DNA of 25,690 nucleotides, from positions 1-25,690 of the forward strand of contig DAOQAY010000030.1 of assembly GCA_035354435.1 (NCBI GenBank), given 5' to 3'. Positions 1 through 8,559 of the stretch are shown here, in pieces (the first letter of the stretch is position 1; each line of letters opens with the position of its first letter). The notes under the pieces were generated by a model. That model saw nothing but the letters and a program-made list of their open reading frames with translations. It did no database searches and was not told the DNA's origin. The DNA is from JAKLDO01 sp035354435 (GTDB lineage Bacteria > UBP6 > UBA1177). Position numbers and translations under genes: made by a program.

Positions 1-2230
1 CATCAGGATCGTTGCATGATGACCATGCACTCCAGTAATAGTTCTGGCATGTTCTTGTCTTTGATCCCCTGTTATTCAATCCGCAATTCTCAGTCTGTGA
101 ATTTTCCGGTTCACATTCATTGACAACACATGTCCCGCTTTCATTATGATATCCCGATATACAGCTCCATGAACAGCTTGCCGGTGTCGACCAGCCACCA
201 GTTGAAGAATATGTTATTGTTACAAGTGTTATAGCCGATGTTGCATTTTCCGGAGTGTTTTCAATACAATTAACCTGTTTACTGTGAATGCAGGTCAATC
301 CGTTCTCAGAAATATAATTTGTGTTACAGTTCCAAGCACATGTAGAAGGTGTAGTCCAGCCACCCGAAGTTGTATAAGTGACTGTTACCTGAACAATATT
401 CGAAGTTGCATTAGCGGGTGCATTATCTGCACAGTTAACCTGTTTAGTATTAATACAGCTTCCGTTCTCTAAAATGTAATTGTTGTTACAGTTCCACTCA
501 CAGTTTGAAGGACTTGTCCAGCCCCCTGCTGTTGTATAAGTTACTGTAACAGGAACAATATTTGAAGTCGCATTGGCGGGAGCATTATCAGCACAGTTAA
601 CCTGTTTTGAGTTTATGCACTGAAGAATAACACCGTCATTTGTGTAATTACTGTCACATTGACATGCCGGTGCTCCATTCTGATCAACACATGTCCCATG
701 TCCTGAACAGGTAATCCCGTCACAGACATTGGAAGAACCTACGCACTGTCCGTTAACATTTTCGTAACCTTCATTGCATGCCCATTCACAGACTGAAGGT
801 ACAGTCCAGACACCGTTTTCTGAGTAATATATCATTTCGAGAACTTTAACATCACTGGAATGCGCCGGTTTTACGGTGTTATCCAGACAGTAGACTTCTT
901 TTCCTAAAATACATGCTACAATATTTGAAATTGCCTTGGACGCTGATCCCGATGTGCCATTCGGATTAACCCAGCTTCCGTTTGCCTGATTTGTAAATGA
1001 AAAAATATCCTGTCCTGCTTTTATGCTGATAAATAATTTAGCATTCATGGTATATGAAAAACCGACATATTCTCCGTTCTCACCGATTTTGCTTATCCAG
1101 TTGCTGAAGCTGACGGTGCCACCTTCAACTTCCATACTGATACCGTTCTGTCCTAACTGTCCGCCTTCTATCTTTCTGCAAGCAGTAGGCAGTGTGCCGG
1201 TATTCACTCCGCTGTAGTCCGGAGCAGGGTTGCTGCATTCACTCCATTCGCCCCAGAGTCCGTTCTCACAGTTTCTTGTCTGCGTTCCACCGTTTCCGCA
1301 TGCCTGATCCTGTGTCTGACCTGCTGAACATTGAGGAGAACCTCCGCCGCATGGTGCAAATCCCCTTGTGCATCCTGAAAGAGGCGATGATCCTGAAATG
1401 ATATTTCCTCCTATTATACAGCTTGCATTAGCTGTAAACTCGTAGCTGTTTTGAAGTTTGTATGAACCTGTCGCTATACAGACATTGCCATTATTTTTTA
1501 TATCTGAGGAGTCATTCATCGTACCTGTAACAACTATTTCAGTTGTGCCGTTACCTTTAATTTCACCGTCGGATGTGAGATTGAGATTAATTGCATTTAT
1601 TTCAAGTGAATTGCTGTTTTCTATCGTGCCGTCAAAAACTGATACCGCAGAACCCATCATATCTATTGCTATGTCTCCTGCTGCATGAAGATATCCTGTC
1701 GATCCGAAATTTAGTGTATTTGAAGTAAGGTGAATCGAGCCTGCGGCATTCAGACTGCCGTTATGAGTCATCATGTTTCCGGCAGTGATCATAATCGCAC
1801 CGCCTGCTGTCATTGATGAACCGTTATTCAGTGTGGAATTATTTGCTGTAGTGATCATGATGTTCGCCATGACCGAAAGAGTTCCTTTATTTACGAAATT
1901 TCCTGCTGTTATCTGAATATTCACTATATTTGTAATGTTCGCACCGGTGGCAATTTCCACATTACAGCCTGAATAAGGAACGATCGATCCGTAAGAAAAG
2001 TTAATATTCCCGGTAAATCTGGCTGAAGTTACAGGATTTGCAGCCCATACCATATAATCTGAGTAGGATGCTATCGTTTTATATGTGTTGGGTTTTGAAC
2101 ATGCCGGAAATGACCTTAACTGAACAGAAGAAGATTCTTCTGACAGACTGTTGACATTATTTTCGCACGAAACAAATACAAAAAGTGCAAAAAATAAAAA
2201 AGCCGATCCTAAAAATAATGACTGTTTCAT
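1..2230 (-). CDS. Large secreted Cys-rich mosaic lipoprotein (3' end outside window)
   Basis: I read 743 codons from an ATG at 2230 with no in-frame stop to the left edge, so the C-terminus is missing. Frame was checked at several landmarks between 1774 and 277. Seen: a hydrophobic leader ending in a lipobox-like FVSC with Cys at residue 22, predicting an exported lipoprotein. Residues about 75-260 are Asn/Gly/Thr-rich short repeats (ITAGN, MITTANN, SIHLTSN type) resembling a beta-solenoid. Next comes a TSP1-like module (QTQDQACGNGGTQTRNC, then WGEWSEC), an EGF-like module (CDGITCSGHGTC, CQC), three 54-55-residue Cys repeats starting KQVNC, and a second TSP1-like module at the edge (SKTRTC, WSAWSSC). 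A GGGG Shine-Dalgarno-like run lies upstream of the ATG. Likely a cell-surface adhesin or structural protein. No enzymatic motif was seen, and its function and partners are unknown. Confidence 0.85.
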   Translation of the reverse strand, partial: MKQSLFLGSAFLFFALFVFVSCENNVNSLSEESSSVQLRSFPACSKPNTYKTIASYSDYMVWAANPVTSARFTGNINFSYGSIVPYSGCNVEIATGANITNIVNIQITAGNFVNKGTLSVMANIMITTANNSTLNNGSSMTAGGAIMITAGNMMTHNGSLNAAGSIHLTSNTLNFGSTGYLHAAGDIAIDMMGSAVSVFDGTIENSNSLEINAINLNLTSDGEIKGNGTTEIVVTGTMNDSSDIKNNGNVCIATGSYKLQNSYEFTANASCIIGGNIISGSSPLSGCTRGFAPCGGGSPQCSAGQTQDQACGNGGTQTRNCENGLWGEWSECSNPAPDYSGVNTGTLPTACRKIEGGQLGQNGISMEVEGGTVSFSNWISKIGENGEYVGFSYTMNAKLFISIKAGQDIFSFTNQANGSWVNPNGTSGSASKAISNIVACILGKEVYCLDNTVKPAHSSDVKVLEMIYYSENGVWTVPSVCEWACNEGYENVNGQCVGSSNVCDGITCSGHGTCVDQNGAPACQCDSNYTNDGVILQCINSKQVNCADNAPANATSNIVPVTVTYTTAGGWTSPSNCEWNCNNNYILENGSCINTKQVNCADNAPANATSNIVQVTVTYTTSGGWTTPSTCAWNCNTNYISENGLTCIHSKQVNCIENTPENATSAITLVTITYSSTGGWSTPASCSWSCISGYHNESGTCVVNECEPENSQTENCGLNNRGSKTRTCQNYYWSAWSSCNDPD
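128..613 (-). repeat. Three tandem Cys-rich coding repeats (162-165 nt)
   Basis: Three copies of a 54-55-residue unit within the left lipoprotein. Each starts K-Q-V-N-C, contains V-T-(V/I)-T-Y then G-G-W, and ends C-x-W-x-C-x(3-4)-Y-x(2)-E-x-G-x-(T-)C. The CAG codons of the KQ pair begin at 604, 442 and 277, giving spacings of 162 and 165 nt. Copies one and two are very similar at DNA level (for example the shared CACAGTTAACCTGTTT on the plus strand), which points to recent duplication or gene conversion. Copy three is more diverged. Confidence 0.85.
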
Positions 2231-2342
2231 TGTACTACCCCGTAATATTCTTTTTCCTTCCTCTGTCTTTACATTCCCATGCAGTTACTATTAAATACGA
2301 TTTACATAAAAGTCATATTCACTGTTTTTACACTGCGAATGG

Positions 2343-2371
2343 ATGTTATCAAAAATCATGTCGGTTTTCAA
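2343..2371 (-). promoter_or_regulatory. Candidate promoter for the left lipoprotein gene
   Basis: On the minus strand, TTGAAA (2371-2366), a 17-nt spacer, then TAACAT (2348-2343). The -35 is 5/6 and the -10 is 4/6 to the sigma-70 consensus. It would give a leader of about 100 nt before the ATG at 2230. AT-rich DNA produces such matches by chance, so this is tentative. Confidence 0.4.
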
Positions 2372-2596
2372 GGATAATTTTTCTTTCATTTTGTATCACT
2401 ATTGTACTTTGCGTTTATCAAATAGAGTGTAAAATTAAAATGGGAAAGTCTCTTAAATTCAGATTATTTAACCCGCTAAACCGCTATTCTCCTTTACCGA
2501 ACAGACTGTAATGAATGTTAAATTTAATTAGGACAGAATAATCCTGTTTAAGGTGCCTGGTGTCATCAAATAATTAACACAACATAATAGTAATTT

Positions 2597-2654
2597 TGTC
2601 GGGTCGGGAAAAGTTTGGTTTTCGTGAAAAGCTTGGTTGCCGAAATACCCGACA
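2597..2654. repeat. Inverted repeat at the end of the efflux operon
   Basis: TGTCGGGT (2597-2604) pairs perfectly with ACCCGACA (2647-2654), leaving a 42-nt loop that carries two near-identical 13-nt copies (GAAAAG[T/C]TTGGTT). It starts immediately after the stop codon of the TolC-type gene in the direction of transcription. It is not followed by a T-run on the minus strand, so it is not a classic intrinsic terminator. It could be an RNA-stability element, a factor-assisted terminator or chance. Confidence 0.4.
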
Positions 2655-4052
2655 CTATTTCTGAGTAAGAGTTTCCATGTCGAGAGAAGTTATTCCTGAG
2701 AGTTCAAGCATTGCCATCATGTGCCGGTAAAGACTAGAAATTTCTTCTGTTTTTGCAATTCTTACCATTAACGAGGCGTTCAGGAGATCGGTTTCGGTCG
2801 TCATCTGTTTTTCATATTTACCTTCTTCTATCCTCAGATTTTCAGTTGCCGATTCAATTTTCACCTGATTGAGTTCTATTGTTTTTTCAAGGACAGAAAT
2901 ATCTGAATGGAGCTTTTTGATCTGAAGGGTCATGTCCTTGATAAGTCTTGCATTATCGAGTTTTGTTGCAACACTTTCAGCTTTCACCATCTGATAGTCG
3001 AAATAACTTTTTGCTGTCTCAATTCCAAAATCCCACTTCAACACTCCGCCGACAAAAAATATACCTTCAGGACTGACGACTGTGGGATCCCAGTTCTGCT
3101 TAAATCCGAGAGTGAAACCTAATTGAGGAATGAATGACTGCACTGCAACTTTATCAAGTCTGCCTCGTATTTCATCGTTCTTTTTGATCATTTTCATTTC
3201 AATTCTGGTGTTTTTCTGCTCTTCCGCCAACATACTGGAATCGCTGACTATTTTGTTGAAAACTGGCGGCTCGCTTTTGATCTCAAAACTATTTTCATCT
3301 CTTTCAATTATTAGCGAAATAGCTGTTTTTATTACAGATCTGGCTCCAACATACTTTTCCTTTTCTATCGCAAGTGCCGCTCTTTCCACTTTTATTTTAT
3401 TTACCGGACGCAGATCAATGAGACCGCTATTATAATAACTGGTAGCCGTCACTTCATATCTGTCAAGCTGATGCTCAGATTCTTCAATTAATTTAAGTAC
3501 TTCACCAAGCATACTGTAGGTGTAGTAATAACCCCTGACTTCTCTTTTTATCTTTTCAGATGAAAGTTCTGTCTTCAGTTTTTCAATTCCGGCTTTCAAA
3601 TCTCTTGCCTTATAACCCTGATAAATCTCCCAAAGCTGTGTAACAGGCTGTATCAGAGTAAGATCCAGAGTTCTTTGATGATCAGGCATTTCAAGAGTTT
3701 TTTCAATCGGCGGAACAGTATCAGGAAGGTCGATCTGAATAGGACTCGACTGATTAATCGAGCCTTCAAGAAGCGGCATAAGCCCTGAAATATCAATTTT
3801 AATCGGTTCAGGATCGGAAGTATAGACCAATTCAAGCAACTTGACTTCGACAGAAGTCTTCGGGAAGAAATTCATTGCGACTTTCTTTCTGTCATTAACA
3901 GCCACTTTCTCCTTTGATATCTGAGCCTTGACTGTTTCGCTATTCTTCACACTTTCTGTTAAAAGCGTTTCAAGATCAAGAACCTCGGCACTAAGAGAAA
4001 AAAACAGAAATATTGCCGGGAAAAAGATCCAACTGATTTTTCTCATTGTCAT
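2655..4052 (-). CDS. TolC-family outer-membrane efflux channel
   Basis: 465 residues, typical length for the outer-membrane efflux protein family. It begins with a Sec-type signal peptide (hydrophobic run IFFPAIFLFFSLSA, probable cleavage before EV). The rest is long amphipathic and charged helices in two similar halves (around residues 130-240 and 350-455), as expected for the periplasmic alpha-barrel. It should form the exit duct for the RND pump encoded upstream. It overlaps the preceding PII-like gene by 4 nt (ATGA). A second ATG two codons in (4046) sits at better spacing from the G-rich Shine-Dalgarno run (GGGGGG) and may be the real start. Last gene of the tetR-led operon. Family assignment comes from architecture, length and context. 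Confidence 0.88.
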   Translation of the reverse strand: MTMRKISWIFFPAIFLFFSLSAEVLDLETLLTESVKNSETVKAQISKEKVAVNDRKKVAMNFFPKTSVEVKLLELVYTSDPEPIKIDISGLMPLLEGSINQSSPIQIDLPDTVPPIEKTLEMPDHQRTLDLTLIQPVTQLWEIYQGYKARDLKAGIEKLKTELSSEKIKREVRGYYYTYSMLGEVLKLIEESEHQLDRYEVTATSYYNSGLIDLRPVNKIKVERAALAIEKEKYVGARSVIKTAISLIIERDENSFEIKSEPPVFNKIVSDSSMLAEEQKNTRIEMKMIKKNDEIRGRLDKVAVQSFIPQLGFTLGFKQNWDPTVVSPEGIFFVGGVLKWDFGIETAKSYFDYQMVKAESVATKLDNARLIKDMTLQIKKLHSDISVLEKTIELNQVKIESATENLRIEEGKYEKQMTTETDLLNASLMVRIAKTEEISSLYRHMMAMLELSGITSLDMETLTQK

Positions 4053-4366
4053 TTCCCCCCTTCATCAAAATAAAGATGCCTTTCACAATCCCACGAAACT
4101 GCAAGCACCCTTTCATTTTCATTAACGATTTCCTGATTCATTTTTGTCAGACTTTCAAAAAACTTTTCTGTTTCATTTTTATCAGCCTGCACCATCACAA
4201 TAGAGCTTGATCCCGGCCATACCGCATTGTTCATCCTGGGATTTCCGCTGGGCTGGACACCGTCCGCATTTTCAATCACCTGATAACTTTTCACACTCTG
4301 CATCTTCAAAAGCTCAAGAATCTGTTCAAGCTTTGAAATGTTACATGTCAGATATATAAACTTCAT
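4049..4366 (-). CDS. Small PII-like (GlnB-superfamily-type) protein in RND operon
   Basis: 105 residues, no signal peptide, so cytoplasmic. It starts MKFIYLTC, followed by a helix (KLEQILELLKM), a strand (KSYQVIE), a long Gly/Pro/Asn-rich loop (GVQPSGNPRMNN), a strand (SSIVMVQA), a helix (ETEKFFESLTKMNQEI) and a final strand (RVLAVSW). This beta-alpha-beta-loop-beta-alpha-beta order matches the PII/CutA ferredoxin-like fold, with the loop in the T-loop position. Small PII-like or DUF3240-type proteins are known beside RND pumps in other phyla, so the call is made from fold pattern plus context. It overlaps the RND stop by 4 nt and the channel start by 4 nt, with a clear GGAGG site, indicating tight translational coupling. 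It may modulate or sense the pump. Ligand unknown. Confidence 0.6.
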   Translation of the reverse strand: MKFIYLTCNISKLEQILELLKMQSVKSYQVIENADGVQPSGNPRMNNAVWPGSSSIVMVQADKNETEKFFESLTKMNQEIVNENERVLAVSWDCERHLYFDEGGK

Positions 4367-7300
4367 TTTAAGCTTCCTCCTTCAACAACCTCTTTTTTTG
4401 CATCTTTCCGGTAAACCACAGAATATATGCACGGAATAAGTACCAGAGTTACCACCGTAGCTACCAGAAGCCCGCCGATGACAGTTATTCCCAGCGGTTT
4501 CCAGATTTCAGATCCCGGACCTGTATTCAAGGCCATCGGCACCATTCCGATAATGGTGGTCATTGCTGTCATCAGAACAGGCCTCAGCCTGTTACTTCCA
4601 GCCTTTGCAATGGCCTCTGTAACTTTAAGCCCTCTCGCTCTGAGCAGGTTTGTATAATCGACAAGAACAATTCCGTTGTTTACAACAATTCCAAGCAGCA
4701 TAATTATGCCGATAAAAGTTGTTGCGCTAAGTGTCGTACCTGTCAGCAGAAAGGCCCAGATAACACCGATTATGCTCAAAGGCACAGTAAACATAATTAT
4801 GAAAGGATCCCTCAGATTCTGGAACTGGGAAGCCATTATTGCATAAATGAGGAAAAGACTCAGAGCGAAAAGAAGGTACATATCCGAAAATGTACTCTGC
4901 TGATCCTTGTACTGTCCGCCAATTTCAATATAAACATCAGGATCGGTATCTACAGATTTCAGAATCTCTTTTGTTTTTTCGACAGCCTCTCCGAGAGAAA
5001 CTCCGTTCAGTCCACTTCTTATATATGCTATTCTCTGCTGAGTTTCATGAAGAATTTTCATAGAACCCGTACTTTCTTCAATTGTGGAAACAGCGCTTAA
5101 TGGAATCATTTGACCTGTAGCGGTTGTCAGCATGATGTTTTTTAAATCGGCAGGAGTCTTTCTGTTTTCATCTCCATATCTCAAAACAATGTTATATTCA
5201 TCATTATCCTGCTTAAATTCACCTGACTTGGCTCCATAAAGGCTTTCCCTTATTGTAAGAGCCGCCATTCCTGCATTCAGACCCAGCGTTGCCAATCGTT
5301 CACGATCAAGTTTGATTCTTATTTCCGGTTTACCCTTATCAACTGTGGATTCAATATCCTCAAGAAAAGGCGCTTCTTTCAGCAAGTCATGAATCTTATT
5401 GCTTGTTTCGTATATTTTTTCAAGATCGTTTCCGGTAACTTGTATTTCAAGAGGTTTGTTCATTCCCAGAAGAGCTCCCTGAAGAAGAGATCCGGCTACC
5501 ATTGAAAATGATTCGATTTCAGGAATTTTTTCTACATCCCGTCTTATTACTGACGCTACATCTTTAGCACTGTAATCCCTTTTATCCGAATTGACTATTT
5601 TCACTGTAATGTTAGCAATATTCTTTCCTTCATTGAAACCGAACAGTGAAAGCATACCGCTTTCCGTCTGACCTACAACAGAATAATATGTCCTGACATC
5701 TTCCGCTTTTATGTTCTTTTTTATTATATCTTCAACTTTCAAAGCGATTTCATTAGTCCTTTCAGCACTGACACCTGTTTCCATTTCGACAGTCGCTATT
5801 ATATCTCCCATATCAAACTCGGGAATGTAATCGGTTCCTGTATTTTTTCCAGTCCAAACGGTAAAAACAAAAACCGCCAGCACAATAACTATTATGACAA
5901 CAGAATGTCTGACTGAAAAATTAAGTAGCGATTCATATTTTTTCTCAACAAATACAAACAATTTTTCTGATTGTGCAAACAATTTTCCATGTTTTTTGAT
6001 TTTATTTTTTCTTTTGAGCATAAGAGAACTCATCATCGGTGCCAAAGTCAGAGAAGTTATAAGCGATGCGACTATGGTTACAGAGGCTACAAATGCAAGC
6101 TGTTTGAAAAGAAGTCCAACGACACCGCTGACGAATGCCAGTGGAAGGAAAACCGCAACAGTTGTCCATGTTGAAGCTGAAATAGCGGCGGTCATTTCAC
6201 CGGCTCCGAATATCGAAGCTTCCGCAGGTCTCGCACCTTCATCTATGTGCCTCGTTATATTTTCAAACACGACAATGGTGTTGTCGACCACCATGCCGAG
6301 CGTTATCGCAAGAGCCATCAGAGAAAATATATTTATTGTATATCCGCAAACATACATGAATATCAGACCGATAATCATCGAGAACGGAATCGTAAGAATT
6401 ACTATCAGACTTCCTTTCCATTCTCTCAGGAAAAAAAGTACAACCAGAATTACAAAAATAGCAGCATAAACAGCACTTTCGCCTAGATTCTGGATAGAAA
6501 CCTCTATAAGTTCGGAAGAATCAACAAGTTCAGTAATCTGCACATCTGACGGAACATTGTTTCTGATCCGTTCCATTTCCGCCTTTACATTCCTTGCGAC
6601 TTCAAGAGTATTGGCTCCGCTTTGTTTCTGCACCATCAGAACAGCCGTATTTTTCCCCTGCGCACGGCTTGTGGAATCCTGTTCCTTTATTCTGTCTCTG
6701 ACTTCGGCAATATCTCTAAGCTTAATTACACTTCCATCAATAGCGGTAATTGGAAGATTTCTGATTTCCTCAACCGATTCAAATTCCGCCGGAACTCTTA
6801 CAGCTAGATCCATTCCTCCGGTTTTAATATTTCCCCCCGGAATAGAAACATTCTGTATTTTCAGAAGATTAGATATCATTCCAGTAGAAACTCCATAGGA
6901 TTTGAGCTTCACAGGATTTACCACCACTTCTATTTCTCTTATCGGGGCTCCCAAAGTCAGCAGACTTCCGACTCCGTCAACCTGTTTGAGCCTGCTCTCC
7001 ACTCTGTCATCGATTATTTTCTTCAGTGCCGGTTCGTTTTCAACTGCTGATATACCGTAAATAATTACAGGCATCATCGAACTGTTAACCTTTACTATCA
7101 TAGGGTCTTCGGCATAATCAGGAAGATTTTTTTTGACCATTTCTATTCTGTCCCGAACATCGTTAGCCGCATCCCCTATTTCAGTACCGAAATCAAATTC
7201 AAGCCTTACAAAACTGACATTCTCTTTTGATGTGGATTTGATCGATTTAAGTTTCTGAATACCTGAAAGCTGTTTTTCAAGATTTTTTGTTACCTGCTGT

Positions 7301-7479
7301 TCCACATCTTCCGCCGAAGCTCCGGGATAGACTGTTATGATTGTCAATGCCGGATACTCAACTTCCGGAAGAATATCCAGTTTTAACTCAAGAAACGCCA
7401 ACAACCCGAAAATGATCAGACCGGTAAAGATCATTATTGTCGTAACCGGTTTTTTAACGGCATTTTGTGACAATTTCAT
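4363..7479 (-). CDS. RND (AcrB/HAE1-type) inner-membrane efflux transporter
   Basis: 1038 residues, the usual RND length. Seen: TM1 (residues about 12-32), large periplasmic loops (about 35-335 and 550-850), two six-helix membrane halves, and an internal repeat of the fold. The TM4 proton-relay region reads GMVVDNTIVVFENI with D399-N400, where AcrB has D407-D408. The TM10 region reads GIVVNNGIVLVDY (N934-N935), where AcrB has Lys940. This is the single-Asp VDN/VNN subtype common outside the Proteobacterial multidrug pumps. It exports substrates from periplasm or membrane using the proton-motive force, with the MFP lipoprotein and the TolC-type channel. A GGAG site precedes the ATG, the gap from the MFP stop is 10 nt, and the stop overlaps the next gene. 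Substrate cannot be read from sequence. Confidence 0.95.
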   Translation of the reverse strand: MKLSQNAVKKPVTTIMIFTGLIIFGLLAFLELKLDILPEVEYPALTIITVYPGASAEDVEQQVTKNLEKQLSGIQKLKSIKSTSKENVSFVRLEFDFGTEIGDAANDVRDRIEMVKKNLPDYAEDPMIVKVNSSMMPVIIYGISAVENEPALKKIIDDRVESRLKQVDGVGSLLTLGAPIREIEVVVNPVKLKSYGVSTGMISNLLKIQNVSIPGGNIKTGGMDLAVRVPAEFESVEEIRNLPITAIDGSVIKLRDIAEVRDRIKEQDSTSRAQGKNTAVLMVQKQSGANTLEVARNVKAEMERIRNNVPSDVQITELVDSSELIEVSIQNLGESAVYAAIFVILVVLFFLREWKGSLIVILTIPFSMIIGLIFMYVCGYTINIFSLMALAITLGMVVDNTIVVFENITRHIDEGARPAEASIFGAGEMTAAISASTWTTVAVFLPLAFVSGVVGLLFKQLAFVASVTIVASLITSLTLAPMMSSLMLKRKNKIKKHGKLFAQSEKLFVFVEKKYESLLNFSVRHSVVIIVIVLAVFVFTVWTGKNTGTDYIPEFDMGDIIATVEMETGVSAERTNEIALKVEDIIKKNIKAEDVRTYYSVVGQTESGMLSLFGFNEGKNIANITVKIVNSDKRDYSAKDVASVIRRDVEKIPEIESFSMVAGSLLQGALLGMNKPLEIQVTGNDLEKIYETSNKIHDLLKEAPFLEDIESTVDKGKPEIRIKLDRERLATLGLNAGMAALTIRESLYGAKSGEFKQDNDEYNIVLRYGDENRKTPADLKNIMLTTATGQMIPLSAVSTIEESTGSMKILHETQQRIAYIRSGLNGVSLGEAVEKTKEILKSVDTDPDVYIEIGGQYKDQQSTFSDMYLLFALSLFLIYAIMASQFQNLRDPFIIMFTVPLSIIGVIWAFLLTGTTLSATTFIGIIMLLGIVVNNGIVLVDYTNLLRARGLKVTEAIAKAGSNRLRPVLMTAMTTIIGMVPMALNTGPGSEIWKPLGITVIGGLLVATVVTLVLIPCIYSVVYRKDAKKEVVEGGSLK

Positions 7480-7489
7480 TTTTTATCTC

Positions 7490-8542
7490 CTACTGGTTAA
7501 CCGTGACAACGGTCATTCCGCTGCGAAGTTTTGTTTTACCCGCTGTTACAACTTTCTCATCTCCATTTAAGCCTGAAACGGCAAGCACATCACCGAGATC
7601 ATCAACAATTTCAACTCCTTTTCTCGTTACGACTCCGCCTTTTTCCGTAAAAACATAGTGAATATCGCTTCCTGCCTGTCTATCGACAGCAATTCTCGGA
7701 ACAACTACTGATTCAGTTGCCGGAAGTTTTATGTTTACTCTTCCGAACATTCCCGGTTTTATCAAATGTTTGCTGTTGTCAACTGCAATGCTTATTTTGA
7801 CAGTCCTTGACAAAGTAGAGACCAGACTTTCCTCGGAAAAAAGTTGGCCTTTTAAAATTTTGTCAGGATATGCTTCTGCTGTCACATCGATAGTTTTCAT
7901 CTTTTTTATGCCGGAATAATCCTTCTCGCCTACTTCGATCTCTATCAGCAATTTGTCTATATCCATAAATCTTATTATTCCGCTTGAGTGGGAAAAACCC
8001 GGAGTAAATCCGGGATTCAACAGAATAAATTCCTCTCCCTCTTTCATCATGTGCTCTGCCACCACCCCGTTGAAAGGAGCTCTTATCTCCATATTGCTTA
8101 TCATCATTTCATATTTGGCTTTAGTTGCATCAAGCTGTGCCTGCAAATGGTCAAGCTGCTGAGCCGGAACGATTTTTTTCTCAACAAGATCACTGACTCT
8201 GGAATAGTCCTTTTCAATAGCATCGAGCTCAGCTTTCACAGCTTTGGTCATCTCATCTGAAAGTGTTACTATCAAAGCGTCTTTTTGAACCCGGCTTCCT
8301 TCACGGTAATATATCTTTTTTATTCTTCCCGGCATATGAGCTGAAAGGTTAGCCTCTTTAAAAGGTTTGAAAGTCCCTCCGAAACTAAGTTCAGGAGAAT
8401 AGCTTTTCTTCTGGGCAATTACCGTTGAAACCCTGACTTCCTGATTTTTAACCTCTGAAGCCTGCTGATCAACCGCTTTCTGTTCACAACCTGTAAAAAG
8501 GAACACTGTTAAAATAACAACTGTAAAAAATTCTTTTTTCAC
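7490..8542 (-). CDS. RND membrane-fusion (periplasmic adaptor) lipoprotein
   Basis: 350 residues with a GTG start at 8542, preceded by AGGAGA at good spacing. The leader FFTVVILTVFLFTGC gives a lipobox with Cys19, so the mature protein is predicted to be lipid-anchored in the periplasm. Order of parts: barrel-sandwich/lipoyl half (SAHMPGRIKKIYYREGSRV), a short coiled-coil hairpin (about residues 105-145), second lipoyl half (IRAPFNGVVAEHMMKEGEEF), then beta-barrel and membrane-proximal domains (KPGMFGRVNIKL; VVTAGKTKLRSGMTV). This is the HlyD/AcrA-type adaptor order and normal length. It links the RND pump to the TolC-type channel. It lies 17 nt after tetR and 10 nt before the pump gene, in the same operon. 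Confidence 0.93.
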   Translation of the reverse strand: MKKEFFTVVILTVFLFTGCEQKAVDQQASEVKNQEVRVSTVIAQKKSYSPELSFGGTFKPFKEANLSAHMPGRIKKIYYREGSRVQKDALIVTLSDEMTKAVKAELDAIEKDYSRVSDLVEKKIVPAQQLDHLQAQLDATKAKYEMMISNMEIRAPFNGVVAEHMMKEGEEFILLNPGFTPGFSHSSGIIRFMDIDKLLIEIEVGEKDYSGIKKMKTIDVTAEAYPDKILKGQLFSEESLVSTLSRTVKISIAVDNSKHLIKPGMFGRVNIKLPATESVVVPRIAVDRQAGSDIHYVFTEKGGVVTRKGVEIVDDLGDVLAVSGLNGDEKVVTAGKTKLRSGMTVVTVNQ

Positions 8543-8559
8543 TTGTCTCTCCTATTAAG

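Larger units (their letters stand above)
2231..2654. other. 424-nt non-coding gap between efflux operon and lipoprotein gene
   Basis: AT-rich gap downstream of the TolC-type gene and upstream of the lipoprotein gene, both read leftwards. It holds a candidate minus-strand promoter (2343-2371), a long-loop inverted repeat at the operon end (2597-2654), and a 13-nt imperfect direct repeat (2608-2620 and 2626-2638). I saw no convincing U-tract terminator. The plus-strand open frame crossing it has no recognisable protein character. Confidence 0.6.

Noticed and set aside
1..2230. Possible pseudogene or frameshifted region because no complete open frame lies inside it
   Set aside because: Reading from the ATG at 2230 the minus frame stays open to the edge, and repeat landmarks at 604, 442 and 277 are all in the same frame. 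It is simply cut by the window.
2185..2511. Plus-strand open frame of 108 residues over the lipoprotein start and intergenic gap
   Set aside because: It overlaps the lipoprotein leader antisense, has no ribosome site and no protein-like composition beyond AT-driven Phe/Ile/Leu. The minus-strand promoter interpretation explains the region better.
5894..6469. Plus-strand open frame of 191 residues
   Set aside because: Wholly antisense to the well-conserved RND gene and shows only its mirrored codon pattern.
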